Source: Halocaridina rubra
Taxonomy: Eukaryota > Arthropoda > Malacostraca > Decapoda > Atyidae
Length of the DNA stretch: 64,000 nt
Assembly (NCBI GenBank): GCA_037179515.1
Contig: JAXCGZ010020990.1
Coordinates: 17,501 to 81,500, forward strand
Reading direction: 5' to 3'
Below the pieces are notes generated by a model. The model made no database searches, was not told where the DNA came from, and saw only the letters and a program-made list of their open reading frames with translations. The translations under genes and the position numbers were made by a program. Below are positions 12,860-26,626 of the stretch, in pieces. Within the stretch, counting starts at the first letter, position 1. The number at the start of each line of letters is the position of its first letter.

Positions 12860-14420
12860 ACAGCTAGCCAATTTCTGGAAACAGTGCAGTATCACAATCT
12901 TCATACCTAATAAAAAACCTACACTGCCCTGCACTCCCACCAGAGATACCCAAAGACTAATAATGCAACAAATTACACTTCACATTCCTTTAGCCCTGTC
13001 ATAACACAGTTTCAGACCATTACACTCCACAAATACCCTTCATACAGACTTGACATTATTTTTGAGGACATCAATTTGAATGGGCTAGAACATATGGCAC
13101 GTTTCGTCGCATTAAACATAAGTAAAGCCTTTAACACCTTCCCTCGCAATAACTTCAGAAATAAAAGTTTCAACATAAACATGAATAATAACAGAGATAT
13201 CTGGTCAACTACCCCTTTAAGCATGTGAGCATATGTCAAAAGTTATCAAACATCAGAAACTATACACATGGAGTCCCACAAGGTACTCGGTTATTACCCA
13301 TAATCCTCAACCTATGCAATCTGTCTTATCGCTCACATTCAACCTATACATACACTATCTACCTACTTCCTCGTCATTTCCCATAGAGCAAAGTAATCCC
13401 CTTATTGTTTTCTTTTTTTGATGTTGGCTACCCCCCAATTAAAGAGGGAAACAGCCAAGGTAGATAGAAATCTATCTACTCCACACTCATCCCACATACG
13501 CATAGCTTCCTATGCAGACAACATAACACACAAGTACACATCAAGATGCAAATGCAGCTGCAGACCTCCTGCAGCCTTTCCTCAAGAGACTTAAACTAGC
13601 CCCAGCCAAGTCCACACCCAAGTACTCCTCTTGCAAATTGAACAACAGAACACGGTCACAGTCCACGCTTCAATATATTTCCTTGAGACACATGCACACA
13701 CACCAAAAGTCCTTGGTATAGCATGCAATTCATCACTGTCATTCAACCATGTCACAAACATCATAAACAAATTGACACGAAGACTTAATAGCCATAGGTC
13801 GCTTGTTCACATAATATTTGGACATCAAAAAGAAACCACTACAACAATATACGCACTACACTTCCTGGTAGAACGCCCATACATGTCAGGGGACATAAAA
13901 ACAACGTCGAGCACACGGCATCACAGAGATATCGTCATCTCTTTCCTCCTCACCCACCTCAAACCAGCCTCCACATACATATCCATTCAAGTTGCCATTC
14001 CATCCAGTCACTCAGAGGTAACACAGTTGCATGCACATCCTCACATTATCCATACTTTTGAATCCTCCCTTCTCAGTGATGACGGAGTTTACCTGGCCAG
14101 GCTGCAATGTGGGCACTACCCTGCCATTCTGAGCTATCAGAAGTCTGAATGACTGCAACAGTGATGCCTAATCAGGATGTAACACATCACCTCTTACAAT
14201 CAAGCACAGCATGCAAGACTGCACTGCTTACAACCACATACGCCAACAAGGCAACACACACACTCCCTGAGAGATCTGCGGAATAACCTGGGATCGTTGT
14301 GGTCTTCCTTAGAAACTCAAGGCTGTTCAGCAAGGCAGGTTAGACTTGGGGATTCCCCAGTTCACCAAAGATGACCTCGATCATCACTTTTGAGAATGCT
14401 ATGACCCACTGTGACCACTC
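12860..14420 (+). pseudogene. Decayed LINE reverse transcriptase (Jockey/I-type)
   Basis: Broken frames show, in order, FWKQCSITIFIPNKKPT (about 12870), FRPLHSTNTLHTDLT (13014), SKAFNTFPRNN-like motif A (13120), HGVPQGTR (13270), an ADDIT-like catalytic box near 13520, then a 173-residue open segment (13631-14152) with KVLGIACNSSLSFNHV and VYLARLQCGHYPAILS. The last part is the RT C-terminal region seen in arthropod LINEs. Many stops and frame changes show it is dead. The 5' end was not found, and the 3' end is set by loss of similarity near 14420. Confidence 0.7.
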
Positions 14421-15528
<1,108 letters not shown>

Positions 15529-15903
15529 CACTATACACTATGTAGCTTTCGTCTTTTAGATGTTTTGTATTACCTACATATTCATTCTTTCTCTTGATTA
15601 ATTTATCCGGCACCCAGGTAAATAAGTAGTCTCTACACTCTTCATAGCTCTTGTTCTTTTCATGTTGGAGAGCCTAACTTACGTACTCTATTCTCCCTCA
15701 TTCTCTGAGAGTGAAAACTAGAGTGCAGGGTAAGTCAAAAAGTGCCTGGAAAAAATCATCAAATTTTATTGTGTAAGAGATTAGACTCAACAGAACTTGC
15801 TTAAAGCATTTGGGTCTTAAAGGTTCAATTCGACAAGTTTTCTCAGTTGCTGTCTTGCCACACAGGCTTCATTTGTTCTCAATGAAAATAACTTTTTGAC
15901 CCC

Positions 15904-16290
15904 ATGGAAGGGAACAATTTTGAAGTGAGAGCTAACATCAAGATTCTCACCAAGAGGGAATGGAAACCAGGATACATTATGGAAACATTGCAGCATGTTT
16001 ATGAAGACTGTTCCATCTAATGCAGGTGTTTACGACTGAATTACAAGTTTTAAAGAAGGTAGAGATGATACAGGAGACTTCCAAAGAGAAAGGGAAGGCC
16101 AACTTTTGCAATCTATAAAGAATTTGTGACTTGTTTGAAATCTGGTGGAAAAAAAAAATCGAATTACGACAGATGCAATCGTCAGTGAAGTTAACATATT
16201 GCATCTTTCAGCATTTACTATCTTAACCCACAATCTAGGTCTAAGCTCACAGGTTACTGGGTCCCAAAAAAGTTGCGTAAGGATCAGCTC
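15904..16290 (+). pseudogene. mariner transposase N-terminal relic, left arm
   Basis: From the ATG at 15904 it reads MEGNNFEVRANIKILTKREW, the start of mariner transposases with their helix-turn-helix DNA-binding region, followed by LQHVYEDCS and a stop (16018-16020). Downstream, in shifted frames, DAIVSEVN and SAFTILTHNLGL match the second HTH. The catalytic DDD part is absent. Confidence 0.75.
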
Positions 16291-16299
16291 CATAAAAAA

Positions 16300-16683
16300 G
16301 CTGACCATTCATTAACACTTTTGGCCTAGGTTGAAGCAGTAAGTTGTGAGTTTACTCAAATCTAGAATTTGAATAAGTATGGTATGTCTGAACCACTATA
16401 TTAACTAAACTGGCAATTGTACAGATTGTAATTTGACAATATTCTTCACTAGATTTTGCACACGAGTCAGTTTCATCATTTGTTGTAGTGGTTGGCCTTC
16501 CCTCTCTATTTGGTTGTCTATCATATTCAACACTTTTTAAAACATTTAATTAATAAAAAAGTTTTTCAAATGAAGCAGTCTTCATACATATGCTGCAATG
16601 CTTCAATAATTTTTCCTGGTTTTCATTCCAACTTGGTGAGAAACTCGATGTTAGCTCTCATTTAAAAAATTTTCTTTTCTATG
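16300..16683 (-). pseudogene. mariner transposase N-terminal relic, right arm
   Basis: This is the inverted partner of the left-arm relic. The minus strand reads MRANIEFLTKLE and ALQHMYEDCF in broken frames; the initiator equivalent is ATA. More decayed than the left arm, with no catalytic domain. Confidence 0.65.
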
Positions 16684-16976
16684 AAGTCAAAAAGTTATTT
16701 TCTTTGAGAACACCTTGAAGCCTCCATGGCAAGAAAGCAACTGAGAAAATTTGTCAATCTGAACCACCAAGCCCAAGGTATGTGTTAAAACAAGTTTTAG
16801 TGTCTGATTTCGAATTCAATTAACCTTAATCCTTTGCCAGGAACTTTTTGACTTACCCTATACTCTATTATTCACTCTCAGAGCATGAGAGAGAATGGCG
16901 TATGTATACAAGGCTCTCCTTCATGGAAAGGACCAGAGCTATGGAGCGTGTAGAGACTACTTATTCATTTTAGGTA

Positions 16977-17303
16977 GAATATATTTGAACCAAAAACTCT
17001 TTAATTAAATATAAAAACACTTTATTTTATGTAATGTTTTATATACCACCATTATTACAAAAATATATTTTTCCTGTGTTTATGCTGAGTAGGCATGAGA
17101 TGGGAAGCAGCAAGGGAGTGACTGCTGCTGGACTTGGTATCCTCTCTCTCTAGGAAGTCAAACCTGGCACAGAGTAAAGAGAATGCACATGGTCCTTTCT
17201 TTTACTCAAAGATGGTTATTGAGTAAATTACTAGGCACTTTAATATCATTCAAATCTTTAGAGCCTAGCATATAAATGGACTAAAACAGTTTTAAATCAA
17301 GCA
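16977..17303. other. Non-coding spacer
   Basis: No gene or repeat recognised. Confidence 0.4.
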
Positions 17304-17613
17304 CAGAAGCTCCCCTACTTATGAACAACCAAGTTATGAACATTCACAGATATGAACAAAAACCTACCCATTATCTACCAATGTTTTTCTGTATTGTACT
17401 CTATTATTACATTATCATTACTGGATTAAAATTCATTAAAACTGTACACTTTACGTTTTAAGCAGTATTAATTGTCTTTAGCCTAAGTCCTGTACAGTAC
17501 TGTATAAGTATGTACTGCAGAGTACTTTTTTTTACCTAAACACAACTTGTGAACTATTCTACTTACAAACGGATTTCTGGGACTAAACTCGTTCATGAGT
17601 TGGGAAGTGTCTG
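17304..17613. mobile_element. 310-bp MITE, Tigger/mariner-like ends
   Basis: The left end is CAGAAGCTCCCCTACTTATG. The right end read on the minus strand is CAGACACTTCCCAACTCATG, and TA follows at 17614-17615. The ends are imperfect inverted repeats. No coding capacity. Confidence 0.6.
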
Positions 17614-20600
17614 TATAAGCGACATACGGTATTGAAAACTGACTGTATGTAGAGCTAGACAAGTTGTTTAGAGAGGTAACTCAAACTGAAATAAAACAGA
17701 AAAGTCTTATTAATAATTTGAATTTTCCATAAGTAAGAAATACACTTGATATTGGAAGAACTTCACAGAGCAAAGTTCTTGCAAGCCATATTAATGAAGT
17801 AAAAATTGGTCTTAGAGGCTGGAAATAAACACTTCAATTCTCCTGGAGTGATATAAATATATGCATATATTTTAACTCTTTCAATATCATGCCTTGTGTC
17901 ATTAGCTGCATTCTATAAGAAATTTCTTCTAGGAATTTCAATTGTTATATATGGCAATAACTTAAGCACCTTAAGGAAGTTTTAACAACATCTACACATA
18001 GTGAGAGGTACAGAATACGTGTTTTACATAGCTTAAGCAATAGCTAATTTTTTCCTCTTAGTTGCACTAATACTGTAGAATATATAAACTGGTTTTAGTA
18101 CAGTGTACCACACCATTTCATATATTTCAATTTACTTGCAACAAAAACAAACATAAAACTATCTGTAATTTTAATCTTCTGGACCTCAGAATATGCACTG
18201 TATATAAACTTGATATTCATGAAATATTATCAAAAAATAATTAAATTATACCTAAACACGTGCCAATGAGGAAGGCAAAGATATTGAAATGATGTGGGAA
18301 AAATTGAATAATAGTTATAGATAGAAAATGCTTTATATTAAAAATTATGATTTCTATGGCAATAAATCTTTCTTTAAAAAAAAAATCAATCAACTCAGCT
18401 ATGTCCTACCAACATGGGGGGTAGTCATTAGAGAGAGCCATGACACTTCCTACTCTAGAGGACGAATTTCACTCATCATCGTGGGCTTTTGTTTCTTTTT
18501 TTTTTTTATTTATTTACATGCATTACATACTGAATATCTAATATAACTATGATACAAAAGAGAAGTTGAAGAGAGTATAGCAAATCCAAGATACAATATA
18601 TTTTTTTTATGCAAGTCATAAATCAATATTATTCAAAAAGTTCAATACTTGCATGATTAACCCGATTATAATGAGTCTCAGTCAGGAGTAGCAAATGTAT
18701 ATCCAGGCTATATCAATGAGGGCTGACTAAGAACTCTCTTTACTTAAATGAATATCAAGTTTTGATTACTAAATATCGTTAAGATTCATGAGTCACAGCC
18801 ATTGTTTCTAAAGGAATTAATATTCAAATGGCTTTACAATTCCCCAGTAAGCAGTGCTGGTGATCAATCCCCTTGTTCTTCCTCTCCACCTACAATGAGG
18901 TTTTACAATATGCTAGGACAATGGAAAACCCGTAGGTTGTACTTCGTAGGTAGAACAACCTGGCAGCTCACATCTACATCCCAAAACCATTAAGCTGCCA
19001 AGTCGGACTAACATCCCCTTCACACCTACAAATGCTGTTTGACTAAGGAGTTTGAGAATGGACTGTGTTCAAAATTAATTTCTTATATTATTGTTACTAT
19101 GAGATTAAGAGCTGCATATATAATACCTTAAATCTCTAATGCTAAAATGAAGTTAGGTTTTTCTTTGACTAAATAACAGATGCAGTAACACAAAAATGCT
19201 AAAATACAATGTATAATTAAATTTATATGCCCTGAACCATAGATACGAATTATATATACTGTAAACGAATAAATAAAAAACAACAACATCCTGATAAAGC
19301 AGTCAGTAGTTAAAAGCACAGCTAGACTTGACGTAACAGCCACTGCAAGCACTACACAGTAGATGAGGGACGAAACCTTGTACATACAGATGCTAAACCA
19401 ATCTCTGAATATGCAATTAAAGTAATCAAATATATATTTGAGTGACAGCAAAGTTTTTCCATAGAGAAAGAAAAGACTCCTAAACTGGTATTATTATTTT
19501 ATAATTTTTCACTCCTAATATATTCATACACAATCTCTTTGGTAATAACTCATCTAAAATAATCATGAAAGACATTTTTGAGGATAAAGTTTCTATAACA
19601 CACAGCAACTTAAAGATTCTTCTACATGTGTAGCCCAGGTAAGAATCCCTTATATGTAAATGCTAAAAGAATATCAGTTTGGTGATGCAAAAGTGGTTCA
19701 TAAGCCTCTAAATTATTGTTCTACAGAGATTTCATGTATTGTCGAGTTATATGAATGAAACAATTTCATCACTGCATAGAAGCTATCTGTTTATCATATG
19801 TGAACATTTAATTTAAATATGAACACAACTAGGCAATCTGCTCTATTGCACAGCCATGAAATATGCATTGTTTTAAGACCAACTAAGAATGAATGAACTA
19901 TAGTAGAAATTATCTTATACAAGAGAGTAATATTACTGCAATAAAAGCAGTGAGATACAACAAAGTTATACAGTAATATTTACAGGGCAAGACTGATTGG
20001 CAAGACAAAAATTATAGCAGCAAGATGAAGACACAAAACACAAAAAGCATGTAACCGGAGACAGTGACTGAATACATATGTATGATGGCTGCAAGAACGT
20101 GCAAACAATAAAATTAGAGTAAAGACACAAGATGTGTGATAAAATTACTTAAAAGTATTGACTAATAAAAACGACTTGAAGCTGCAATTCACTATGTACA
20201 TTACAGATACAGAATTGATAGGAAAGGATCACATAAATAAAACACATGAATGACAGTTGTGAGGCCGTACATACACTAAAGATAAAGAAAATATAAGAAA
20301 GCTACACGAAATGACAATTAGGGACAAAATGATAAACTATAAATGACAGCTTTATATCCTTGTCTAATAATAAAAGCAGAGGCAGACATAATTTTCTGGT
20401 ATGCCAATAAAGCCAAGGGATTGGGCATTAGAGAATTCTACAGTATATAATTTTCTCTCTTCCAATGTAATGCTAAGAAGAACTTGATACGGGATACTGT
20501 AGTGTTAAGAAGGAATCACTAATAATCCATGTCAAGAAAATACTATGCTTACTGACATATGTAATGACTACAAGACTTTGCTATACATGGAAGAAGAAGC

Positions 20601-20878
20601 ATGACATGTTCAAGTTTCAAACTTAGGCATGAATAATATACCAAAAGTGAATATATTGTCCTCTAAACCCACAGTTAATTGTGTGTTACAAGGCAAAATA
20701 ATATTTCATTTTCAATTACCAGATAATTTTATTGTATATTTGAGTGCTGTAAGATGAGGCTAAAACTTAATCCCTAAATAAAGTTCAATACATCCTTGGA
20801 GAAGAATTCGGTTTCATTTGAGCTCTGTATTCTGAGTGTTTAATGTAGCTTAAAGAGGATAAGGCAAACTTAAATAGG
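17614..20878. other. Non-coding AT-rich stretch
   Basis: 3.2 kb without recognisable genes, element ends or microsatellites. Short open frames (18328-18546, 19128-19451) have no protein-like features I can identify. It could be intronic or intergenic. Confidence 0.4.
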
Positions 20879-21385
20879 GCTTGACAGGGTTGAATCTAAG
20901 TAAGTCAGACTCATCAATGACTCTTCTCCTACTTCAAATCTGGATTCTCTTTCTCTTTGCTGTGAGGTATTATTCCTTTCACTTTTCTATCGTTACCACT
21001 CCCAGGGCTGTTCTGATGAGTTGGGGAGTTGCATCCCTCCCCCACTGCCAAGACCGTGTAACACTAGCCAAGCGGTCTCATCTCACAGGTACAGTGTGGA
21101 GGTTTGCAGCTCATGGATTCGTCAGTGCAGGAACTGCTTTTTTTCTTTCCCCTCCAGACTCTGAAACTGTCTTCCTCTTGTTTTTCCTAACTCTTATGAC
21201 CTATCTTCCTTCAAAGAGCTGATCTCTCGGTATCACATGGCGTAATTTTCCCATTTTTCTAGGTCTCCATTACTTTGTCAATTCTTGCAGCCTATCATTT
21301 TCCTATTGCTTATTGTTCTCTTATTTCTGCCTAGTCTTTAAGCTTCTAATTTTTCTTCGTCTCAATGCTTTCTTGGTGCCTGTTC
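20879..21385 (+). pseudogene. Jockey-type LINE, 3' fragment
   Basis: Nucleotide similarity to 50079-50625: both run from a GACAGGGTTGAATCTAAG-like start through CATCCCTTCCCC/CCTCCCCC, GTGTAACAC, CTTCCTTCAAA and a 3' UTR ending in CC(A/G)GTGTCACA. It encodes the RT C-terminal tail (LIND.SLTS...LSSFKK type). Frames are broken. It preserves the site interrupted by a SINE in the 49027-50625 copy. Confidence 0.8.
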
Positions 21386-21399
21386 CAGTGTCACATAAA

Positions 21400-22270
21400 A
21401 AAGATAAAAAAATTTAACTTCAAGCCCCACATCTTGCACCAAGCACTAATTTTAGAAATGTCTCCATTCAGTGACTCAGCAACAGCTAGTCTCATGTTCC
21501 AGGATGGAACAACAGCAAATAAAGTAGCATCATCAGCAAAGGTAACTAGTTTGTTTTCTAATCCTAGTCACATGTCATGAGTACACAGGATGAAAAGTAA
21601 GAGTCCATGAACTTTAAACTGAGGAACACCTTAGACCATATAACTGAATTCACTGTAATTTTCAAAGGCAGTACTAAAGTCAAGTCCAATCATGCATGCC
21701 TCCTTACCAAAATCTAATGCTTTTTTGAAAATCTGCAGACTTTGTTAGAAGTACATCACAAGTGCCCAGATTTTTACGAAAATCAAACTGTATAATCGGG
21801 AAAAGTCCAACACACACTGCATAATTACAAAGGTGCTTTACCAGCAGTTGCCCAAATACTTTAAGTAAAATAGGAATTAACGTGATTGGGAAATAATCCG
21901 TTAGTGATATACTTTCAGTAAGACCTTTAAGAAGAGCAGTCACAATACCAATCCTCCAACAAGAGGGAAAATATCATGATAAGAAAAATTTTCGAAAATT
22001 TTGGTACCAAGAGATCAGCACTTTTTTCTTTTTTAAACAAACAGAATTATAATTCAGTTAGAATCTGTACCACTGTAAGCATCCAAGTCAAGCAAAAGAC
22101 ACTGAACCTCACAGGATTGAAATGCTACAGATGTCAATTTAGGGTCTGGACAGCAAGTCTTAGTCATACGCAGTTTTTTGTCACTCTGTTTGCTATTAAA
22201 AACTCTTCTGGCAGAGAGTGAGGAAACCATCAGCTTTAAGCAACGGTGGCATGAACACATTAACAGCAAA
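21400..22270 (-). pseudogene. Decayed LINE RT, third family
   Basis: The minus strand shows SCEVQCLLLDLDAYSGTD (about 22070-22130), then ISLTDYFPITLIPILLKVF and IQFDFRKNLGTCDVLLT (21704-21943), GLDFSTAF-like motif A near 21680, VPQFKVHGLLLFIL, and FADDATLFAVVPS catalytic box near 21530, then ISAWCKMWGLKLN near 21430. This is the ordered set of RT motifs of a LINE, with stops and small deletions. Confidence 0.75.
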
Positions 22271-22998
22271 TAGAGTAGATTTTAGAGTGGATCATCACTT
22301 GTCTTGCTGATATGCATCAGAAAGTGTTCCTTTGACACTATCATTACACACTGCAAGGATAAGTACCTACAAAGATATAAATTACAACCTCTAAGCTCAT
22401 GGTCATCACGTGGTGAGAAAGCGTGTAACTGTTCGACTCCAAGAGCAAAGCTGTCTAAGCAGGTGCTTATGATAGGGTTACATACGGCACCAAGGTCAAG
22501 AATGAGGATACAGACTATGAGTGATGCAACCCTAAAGTCCTCAATGGCGGACAAGACAGACAAAGTTACTTCTAACTTAACAGATTTGAAGGATGAAAAC
22601 TGCAATAGATCCATCAGCTCTAGGCCTCTTGGTATCCTTGCAACTGGAGTTGATTGATTTGTTAAGAATCATGTGCTATTAGGATTGCAACATCAAACCA
22701 CAATACATAAACACAGGCAAAGGCATCAATATTCTGTGGACTAGCATGAGTCCACAGGTATTGGAGCGAAGACCATTATCCTTGACATCGGGGAATAGCC
22801 ACAATGAAAATGATGTTCCTTGGGACTAACAATACACAATATGCCCAAAAGTCCTGGAAAGCTAAAAACACATGCCTACATCCAATGGAAACAAAAGGTT
22901 CACTTTCATAATACAAAAAATTACAAACATTATAGTTTTGTTATATAATGGAAATCTATACTTCACCTTTGTTTTGTTGATATATTTCAACATTCCAA
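22271..22998. other. Unassigned; possibly upstream LINE sequence
   Basis: A 110-residue minus-strand frame (22282-22614) and an overlapping plus-strand frame exist, but neither matches a family I recognise. The minus-strand one lies upstream of the LINE relic in the same orientation and could be its decayed 5' part. Confidence 0.3.
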
Positions 22999-23073
22999 TT
23001 AAGTATCCAAGGATTGTTTGACTGCTTCTTTATTGCTACAACTTTCAATTTCTTCTAGCCACCTCCTGAAGGG
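22999..23073 (-). CDS. Candidate terminal exon, unknown gene
   Basis: The minus strand has a good acceptor (pyrimidine tract then CATAG) directly before a 25-codon open segment reading PFRRWLEEIESCSNKEAVKQ and then four more residues and TAA. Only phase 0 is open. The composition looks protein-like (amphipathic, charged). I do not recognise the family. It may belong to the same minus-strand gene as 24013-24110, but the donor needed to join them is weak. Confidence 0.35.
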   Translation of the reverse strand, partial: PFRRWLEEIESCSNKEAVKQSLDT

Positions 23074-23298
23074 CTATGAAAGAGAAACGTAGGTATTTAG
23101 GTCTTAGTTTCGTCTGAAATATCAATACTCAGTGCCATTCCAAACCACTGCAAAATCTAGGACATACATTTCCAGTACAAAGTACACTTAAAATGCTTCT
23201 AAGTTGAAGAAAATCTTAAAAATTGCCAAACTTTGCTATTAAAGGACAGCAGGGGAATAATGTCATACGATTCATCACACAGTTGTTTACTTAACATT

Positions 23299-23735
23299 GT
23301 GATTACCTAATTGTGTTTACGGGAAAGAGCCCAAAGCTCGTATCTTCCCGTCTCCTGATCGCTTCCATTTTATACTTAGTGATACTTATCATACCTGTCC
23401 TTAAAACTATGGATTGAGATAGCATTAACTACCTCCTCGCTTAGCCAATTCCAATTATCAACTACTCTTACACTGAAAAAGTATTTCCTTACATCCTGCG
23501 AAGAAGTTTTCTTACAAAGCTTCAAACTATGACCTCTAGTTCTAGAGCCAGCCATATCAAAATATCGATCCCTATCCACTCTATCATAACCATGAAGGAA
23601 TTTCAAGACTGTCACCATATCCCCCCTCACTCTTCTAGCTTCGATGAATGGTAAGTCTAATTCCCTCAGCCTCTCATCATAACTGAGATTGCGTATTTCT
23701 GGCACCAGTTTCGTGGCATGTCTTTGAACTTTTTT
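23299..23735 (-). pseudogene. CR1-like LINE copy 3, 3' end
   Basis: Minus-strand copy starting (5') within VQRHATKLVPEIRNLS and running to the LINE stop at 23376-23378, the 3' UTR hairpin and AATTAGGTAATCAC. Severely 5'-truncated (about 437 bases). The reading frame over the surviving part is intact, so it is a recent dead-on-arrival insertion. Confidence 0.92.
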
Positions 23736-24012
23736 GAACTGATTCAATCGTATACAAGTTTCCAAGCATGCATACACCAGCAAACTTTTTTCTCAGTATA
23801 ATGCTATATAACATTGAAACCAACAACAAAAAAAAAAAAAAAAAGGGCATTAAACCTTCATCATATCCCTGCTAACTGTCACCCCTTCCGTCAGTTATTC
23901 ACAGTAATAGAGAAAATAAATTATGTAGGAGATTATCAGGGCAGAATTTATGTCCCCCACCAACAAAGATAAAGATAAATATATGAAAATTATGTATAAA
24001 GAAAACTTCTAC

Positions 24013-24110
24013 TTATTTAACATGCCTGTTGGTACTGCATGCATCCCATGATGTGGCCCTTTTCTCGGCATCTTCTCTTTGAATGGCCAATACATCCTTG
24101 GCAAGAAAAT
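24013..24110 (-). CDS. Candidate terminal exon, unknown gene
   Basis: After an acceptor TTCTTAATTTAG the minus strand encodes FLAKDVLAIQREDAEKRATS and about 12 more residues to TAA at 24013-24015. The first two bases complete a split codon. Sequence character is helical and protein-like; family not recognised. A poor GC or GTTAAA donor near the end could allow splicing onward to 22999-23073. Confidence 0.35.
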
Positions 24111-26578
24111 CTAAATTAAGAAAGGAAGAATACATATAAATCATACTGTCAGAAAAATAAGAAGAGTCTTGATAGACATTCAAATTAAAGAACTCCCATT
24201 AATTCCAATTCTTTCTATGTACATTAAATCATCCAATAGGAATATTCACCAATAGCTGAATATACGCAATGTTATATGGATTGTAGTTTTTATCATTTCA
24301 CCACTTCAAATAAATTAGATATATAATTTAAAGAGAAAATCTATTTTTCCAGCACTATAAGTACGATCAAGTAATTCCTTTTTTATATCAATATGATGCC
24401 TTATTCCATGGAGGGTGGATACAACAGAAAACAACGATATAGTATCCATCAAGGCTTCATTTCATCATATCCTAGGCTCTTATGTGCAGATTTCATAACT
24501 CGGGAAACAAGGCATAGCCATTCTACCCATACGGACCTCTCATAAACATAGTAGAAAATATCAAACTTTCATAGTGATATAAGAATATGGACACTACAAT
24601 GTTATGTAACTATTACAGATATTAAAATTTCTAACCAGTAATTTTTTATAGATATTTTCTTGCAGAAAGTACAGTAAACATGCCACCAACCTTTAGTCTC
24701 TTAATTAATAACCACTGGTTCTTCCATTTTCAACATACAAAAAGTCTGCTGCTTCCAATGAAGTCTGTCTATACTGTACTGACAATCTGGTACAACTTAC
24801 AGCTGTTCAATTCTTTGAGGCATTCAATCTGCGACATAAATTGATAAATTTTTTTATCCTTAGATCCTTAACACCTGAGAAAACAGTTACAAAAAATGCA
24901 TGTTTTGAGACTAACCATCACATCATATCATCCAGTCTTTTGTCAGAATAAGAAAAAATAGTGAATCTTTCACCATGCACAGCAGAGGTAACCTAAAACT
25001 AATGAGAAAAGACATGAACACAAGAATTTCCTAATGGTCAAAAACAGTCTCACTATATCATAAAAATTCATTTTATAATACATATACTTCTTTTCTTTAG
25101 TATTTCTGAAGGGTGTGCATAGAAAAAAATAAAGACATGTGAAGGAAATGATGGCTGTTGGAAGATAGCTATCTGATATGCTACACCAGAGTGCAGAGGT
25201 GGTATGAGAATATGAAAAGAGAGAAAGAGCCAAATAATAGTAAGTGTGTGGAAAGGTCAAGTAGGTGAAGTGAGTCGATAGGATCACCTACAAAAAGTTG
25301 GATGGATGGCGTGAGAAACACTGGATGCATATGATATGTCATTGGAGCTAGAGAGTCGAAGCAATAGATTTGGATTGTACATGGGTGGTGATGGGGTGTT
25401 AGAGATTTTGCCACACTCACTCATCCTGGTCTGGAATGATGGGGGCAAATCAGCTACGACTGCTAGGCTCCAAGGCATATGAGTATGCCCTGATTGCACT
25501 GTTCGTGGTCTAAAAAGAGTGAATGGGAGGAGGGGGGAATTGTGGCAACTCTTCAATCCAAGGTCCAAGTTGTGATGGATGGCGTAAGTAGGCCTTCTGG
25601 AGAAAGTGCGCGCTTTGACTTAGTCACACCTTTTACAAGGTGGATTACAGTTACTTTATTCATATATGTTTTTCCCTTTAGTATTACCACTATATTACAC
25701 ATACAATTACCTCAATCTTTACCACCTTTGCTGTCTGTTCTTTTCAAGGAAAAATGCAAAGGGAAGGATTACAAGGCCACTGTTCTCTTAACCAATTTAG
25801 TTGCTTCCCAGGACACTGTGAGTAAGTAGAATTATTGCATATACCACCAAGGTTATATTAAAATTTAAAAAACACGAAATGTGAACAAAAATTATTAGGA
25901 ATGTTTATATTCACTTCAATTTCATATCAGATTGCATCTGAGAAGAGAGATTTAAAACACTTTAATTTTATACATTTACTTTATTTAAATAATTTTTTTA
26001 TTAGTTATCTTCCCTCACCACAGAGCAGGCAGTCACAAACAATAAAAAATGAAGGAGAAGGCAAACAAATATAATGATCTCTTTCATCTCCCTAACATTT
26101 GTTCATAATCATACTTATTCATGCCATAAGTGAGAATATCGTGCTATTGACAGTGCTAATATACGAAGCCAGGCCTAAGTTTTCATTTATAAGGCTCTCA
26201 TGGCAAATTCAAAAGGGATTGAAGAGAATAAGAAGACAAAAAAATTCAAGTCTGTTATAATATAAAGTAAGCATGTACAAGTCTGTAATTTGATCAATAG
26301 TTGATCAAAAAGCATTTAAAAGAAAAGCAAAAAGGAACAAACTATAAGAATTTGTTAATATTTCTTTTCTCTCTACATGACACCATAACCCGCAGAGGCA
26401 AGCAGAATGGAAATACGAAATTCTTAAAAAAAAAAGCAAAGGCAGCAAAGCTCCACCATACCCTGCATAGCTTCATCCCTTATACTAACTGTGTGGTGAA
26501 TATGCCCTTTTTGATGCATCTTACATCACCAAGGGTACACTGAGGCAGAACATGATGATAACAGATGAAGATATTTCA
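24111..26578. other. Intron-like or intergenic DNA
   Basis: AT-rich, with no convincing exons or element ends. A 94-residue minus-strand frame (25284-25568) has no family I recognise. Confidence 0.35.
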
Positions 26579-26626
26579 CTAATTGTCTTTCTTGCAAATC
26601 AGCTTCGCTCCCATAGCCTTCATGCT
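26579..26626 (-). CDS. Kinesin-4-like terminal exon (possibly decayed)
   Basis: The acceptor is CTTTCTTTCAG, followed by 15 codons SMKAMGAKLICKKDN and TAG. Joined in phase 0 to the exon at 27990-28134, it reads ...SSKIQ-SMKAMGAKLI, matching the conserved chromokinesin coiled-coil stretch that normally continues (R/K)LMRQMK...EKFR. Here the reading ends prematurely. Either this is an alternative short isoform or the gene copy is degenerate. Family assignment is from remembered sequence pattern, not from a search. Confidence 0.45.
   Translation of the reverse strand, partial: SMKAMGAKLICKKDN

Larger units (their letters stand above)
15618..16972. mobile_element. 1.35-kb imperfect palindrome with two mariner relics
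   Basis: The left arm starts TAAATAAGTAGTCTCTACAC and the right arm ends with its reverse complement (16946-16970). Similarity runs inward through both arms to a centre near 16290. Within each arm lies a mariner-type end, GGTAAGTCAAAAAGTGCCTGG (15729 on) and its inverse ending at 16858, and a decayed transposase start. The inverted symmetry extends about 110 bases outside the mariner ends, so the whole locus, not only the transposon, was duplicated in inverted orientation, or a larger foldback element carries mariner inside it. Confidence 0.8.

Noticed and set aside
22304..22657. 117-residue plus-strand protein
   Set aside because: No family resemblance, and an equally long frame exists on the other strand; treated as unassigned.
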